Origin: JAUIIK01 sp041390865
GTDB lineage: Bacteria; Chloroflexota; Chloroflexia; Thermomicrobiales; CFX8
Direction: 5' to 3'
Assembly (NCBI GenBank): GCA_041390865.1
Contig: JAWKPC010000011.1
Span: 81,763-145,762 of the forward strand
DNA length: 64,000 bases
Below the pieces are notes generated by a model. That model ran no database searches. It was not told the origin of the DNA and was given only the letters and a program-made list of their open reading frames with translations. Made by a program: the position numbers and the translations under genes. Positions 62,722 to 64,000 of this stretch are shown piece by piece. Within the stretch, counting starts at the first letter, position 1, and each line of letters begins with the position of its first letter.

Positions 62722-63435
62722 ATGCGAAATCGGATCGGCTCGATCGTGCGGCTTTCGACAGTGGCGGTCGTGGCCGCTGCATCATTCGTTCTCATCGCTC
62801 CGCAGAGCGCCGGAGCGGCCTCGTTGTATTGCTTCGGTTATATCGCCGCGCCAGGACAATCAGGCATCTACAACCCGATCGTGGGTACGTCCGGCAACGA
62901 CTATATCTACGGAACTCCAGGCAATGACATCATCGTCGGTCTCGCCGGTGACGACGTTATTCTCGGTCTGGAAGGCAACGATCTCATCTGTGGCGGAGAT
63001 GGAAACGACTACCTGCGCGGCGCTGACGGCCGGGACCAGATCTCCGGCGATCTCGGCGACGACCGGATCATCGGCGACAACGGGGACGACCGGCTGAGCG
63101 GCGGTCCCGGCGACGATCAGATGTGGGGCCTCAACGGCAACGACTTCATGAACGGCAACGATGACGACGACTACATGCTCGGCGGCGCCGGAGCCGACGA
63201 GATGTATGGCGAAGGCGGCGAGGACTATCTCAACGGAGAGAGCGGCACCGACATGCTCGACGGTGGCGGAGATGACGACCGCCTCTTCGACATGTACTCC
63301 GACAACAACGTCTGGCCGTTCAGCAACCGGCTCCGCGGCTCGGGCGGTACCGACGCATGCCGGCTCTGGACCTGGGACACGGTGACGAACGGCTGGGAGC
63401 AGAATCTCGTCTACGGTTGCGAGAGCTCTATCTAG
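62722..63435 (+). CDS. Secreted RTX-type calcium-binding repeat protein
   Basis: A 237-residue exported protein. The signal peptide covers about 1-32 (STVAVVAAASFVLIAPQSAG), ending near AGAAS. From residue 55 to about 190 there are about fourteen nonapeptide repeats of the GGxGxDxUx type (GTPGNDIIVGLAGDDVILG, GGPGDDQMWGLNGNDFMNG), which form a calcium-binding beta-roll. The last part has a Cys pair (C215, C234 region). ATG 62722 follows AGGAAGGG. No protease or lipase domain is attached, so it may be structural or adhesive. Confidence 0.88.
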   Translation: MRNRIGSIVRLSTVAVVAAASFVLIAPQSAGAASLYCFGYIAAPGQSGIYNPIVGTSGNDYIYGTPGNDIIVGLAGDDVILGLEGNDLICGGDGNDYLRGADGRDQISGDLGDDRIIGDNGDDRLSGGPGDDQMWGLNGNDFMNGNDDDDYMLGGAGADEMYGEGGEDYLNGESGTDMLDGGGDDDRLFDMYSDNNVWPFSNRLRGSGGTDACRLWTWDTVTNGWEQNLVYGCESSI

Positions 63436-63750
63436 TCAGCCTGATCGAAGTAGCTTGCTCGGGACCGGCCAGAGGGTCGGTCCCGTTTCCTTGCCTTCAA
63501 GAGTGGGCACGTAAACACTGGGATGGCTATTCAAGAGACCTTGTCCAAGATTATGGCTGGCTGCATGCCGTACCTACAGTGGTGTTTAGGAATCCACCGC
63601 CGGGAGGAGCATTCGTGCTCGCGGTGCCGGACGCCGTGAATATGACGATGCGCCCGAGCCCGGTGCCATGCTCTGAACGCGAAATGAAGCATCCCCCGGC
63701 CTGTCTGGAATGGCCGGAGGATGGGGGCGTTGCGGTTTCGAGCGGTGCCG
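63436..63750. other. Intergenic region between convergent genes
   Basis: About 315 bases with no supported gene. It holds the weak hairpin at 63461-63484 and a GC-rich imperfect hairpin near 63690-63727 (CATCCCCCGGCC / GGCCGGAGGATGGGGG) that may end the S9 peptidase transcript. Confidence 0.5.
63461..63484 (+). terminator. Hairpin, probable terminator of the RTX gene
   Basis: GGGACCG pairs with CGGTCCC around a ten-base loop and is followed by GTTTCCTT, 26 bases after the stop. Confidence 0.5.
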
Positions 63751-64000
63751 CTAGGTCAGGTGATTTTTCATCCAGCCGAGCGTGCGCTCCAGGAGATCCT
63801 CGCGGTGGGGCGGCGGGCCCATGCGGCGGAAGCCGTGCGCGCCGCCAGGATAGCGGGCAAACTCGACCTCGCAACCGGCCTTCTTCAGGGCAATGAACAT
63901 CTGCTCGCCCTGACCGATCGGGCAGCGGTCGTCTGCCTCGCCATGGATGATCAGCGTCGGTGTGACCGCGTTGTGGGCGAAGGTCGAAGGCGAGTGATCC
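63751..64000 (-). CDS. S9 family peptidase, C-terminal part only
   Basis: The last 82 codons of an S9 (prolyl oligopeptidase-like) enzyme, with the rest beyond the window. The catalytic Asp lies in GEADDRCPIGQGEQM and the His in YPGGAHGF. It is a close paralogue of the peptidase at 35607-37543 (ALKKAG, EFARYPGG shared). The stop is TAG at 63751-63753. Confidence 0.9.
   Translation of the reverse strand, partial: DHSPSTFAHNAVTPTLIIHGEADDRCPIGQGEQMFIALKKAGCEVEFARYPGGAHGFRRMGPPPHREDLLERTLGWMKNHLT

Overview
The window is high-GC DNA with dense genes on both strands, frequent GTG and TTG starts behind good ribosome binding sites, and several operons with ATGA or GTGA overlaps. The gene content is bacterial: lipoproteins with Lgt, ECF sigma and anti-sigma pairs, a one-gene queuosine salvage enzyme, polyphosphate glucokinase, S9 peptidases, and intergenic palindromic repeats of the type common in Chloroflexota. 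I read it as a chromosomal segment of a Chloroflexota bacterium, perhaps related to Thermomicrobia or Sphaerobacter. This placement rests on gene style and was not computed. No tRNA, rRNA, CRISPR array, integrase or transposase was seen.

Layout. 1-7.7 kb: a GGDEF-EAL signalling protein cut by the window edge, a methyltransferase, a Fic gene broken by a stop codon, an MFS transporter, a DinB-like protein and a nucleotidyltransferase. 8.1-19.9 kb: a PhnD-like lipoprotein and a histidine kinase lead into an eight-gene complex I-like operon, and a NarL-type response regulator faces the operon end. 20.6-30.2 kb: a 1001-residue secreted metzincin, small stress and metal proteins, transaldolase, a DUF2243 membrane protein and a ThiF-cyclic-nucleotide-domain fusion. 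30.2-44.3 kb: lgt, fabF, a DUF1989 protein, FHA, GNAT, an S9 peptidase, a MepA-like lipoprotein, an arginine-deiminase-like enzyme, MFS, ndk and a haloacid dehalogenase. 44.3-46.9 kb: a decayed membrane glycosyltransferase-like gene. 46.9-54.9 kb: queuosine salvage, sigZ with a 31-residue Cys-rich peptide, ppgK, an amidohydrolase, hicBA and a TRIC-type channel. 54.7-61.7 kb: the folate operon folB-folE-folP-folK, lipA-lipB, a SelA-like PLP enzyme and an ECF sigma/anti-sigma pair. 62.2-64 kb: a DUF2892 protein, an RTX-repeat secreted protein and the end of another S9 peptidase.

The most unusual system is the complex I-like operon. It keeps all membrane subunits (NuoA, H, J, K, L, M, N), but everything that would carry electrons is replaced by one protein: a NuoB-like domain without cluster-binding cysteines, then a Cys/His heavy-metal-binding domain and a long His-rich tract, then a NuoD-like domain without the quinone-site histidine. 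NuoE, F, G, I and C are absent. NuoA lacks its usual ECG cysteine and NuoN appears to lack a conserved glutamate. It looks like an ion-translocating complex I relative with no redox chain and a built-in metal-binding module.

A second theme is gene breakage. Fic and lipB carry in-frame stops, and frameshifts are seen in an S9 peptidase, a second DinB gene, a small membrane protein, folE, folP and the 44.7-46.9 kb block. Recent decay and residual assembly indels are both possible; raw reads would decide.
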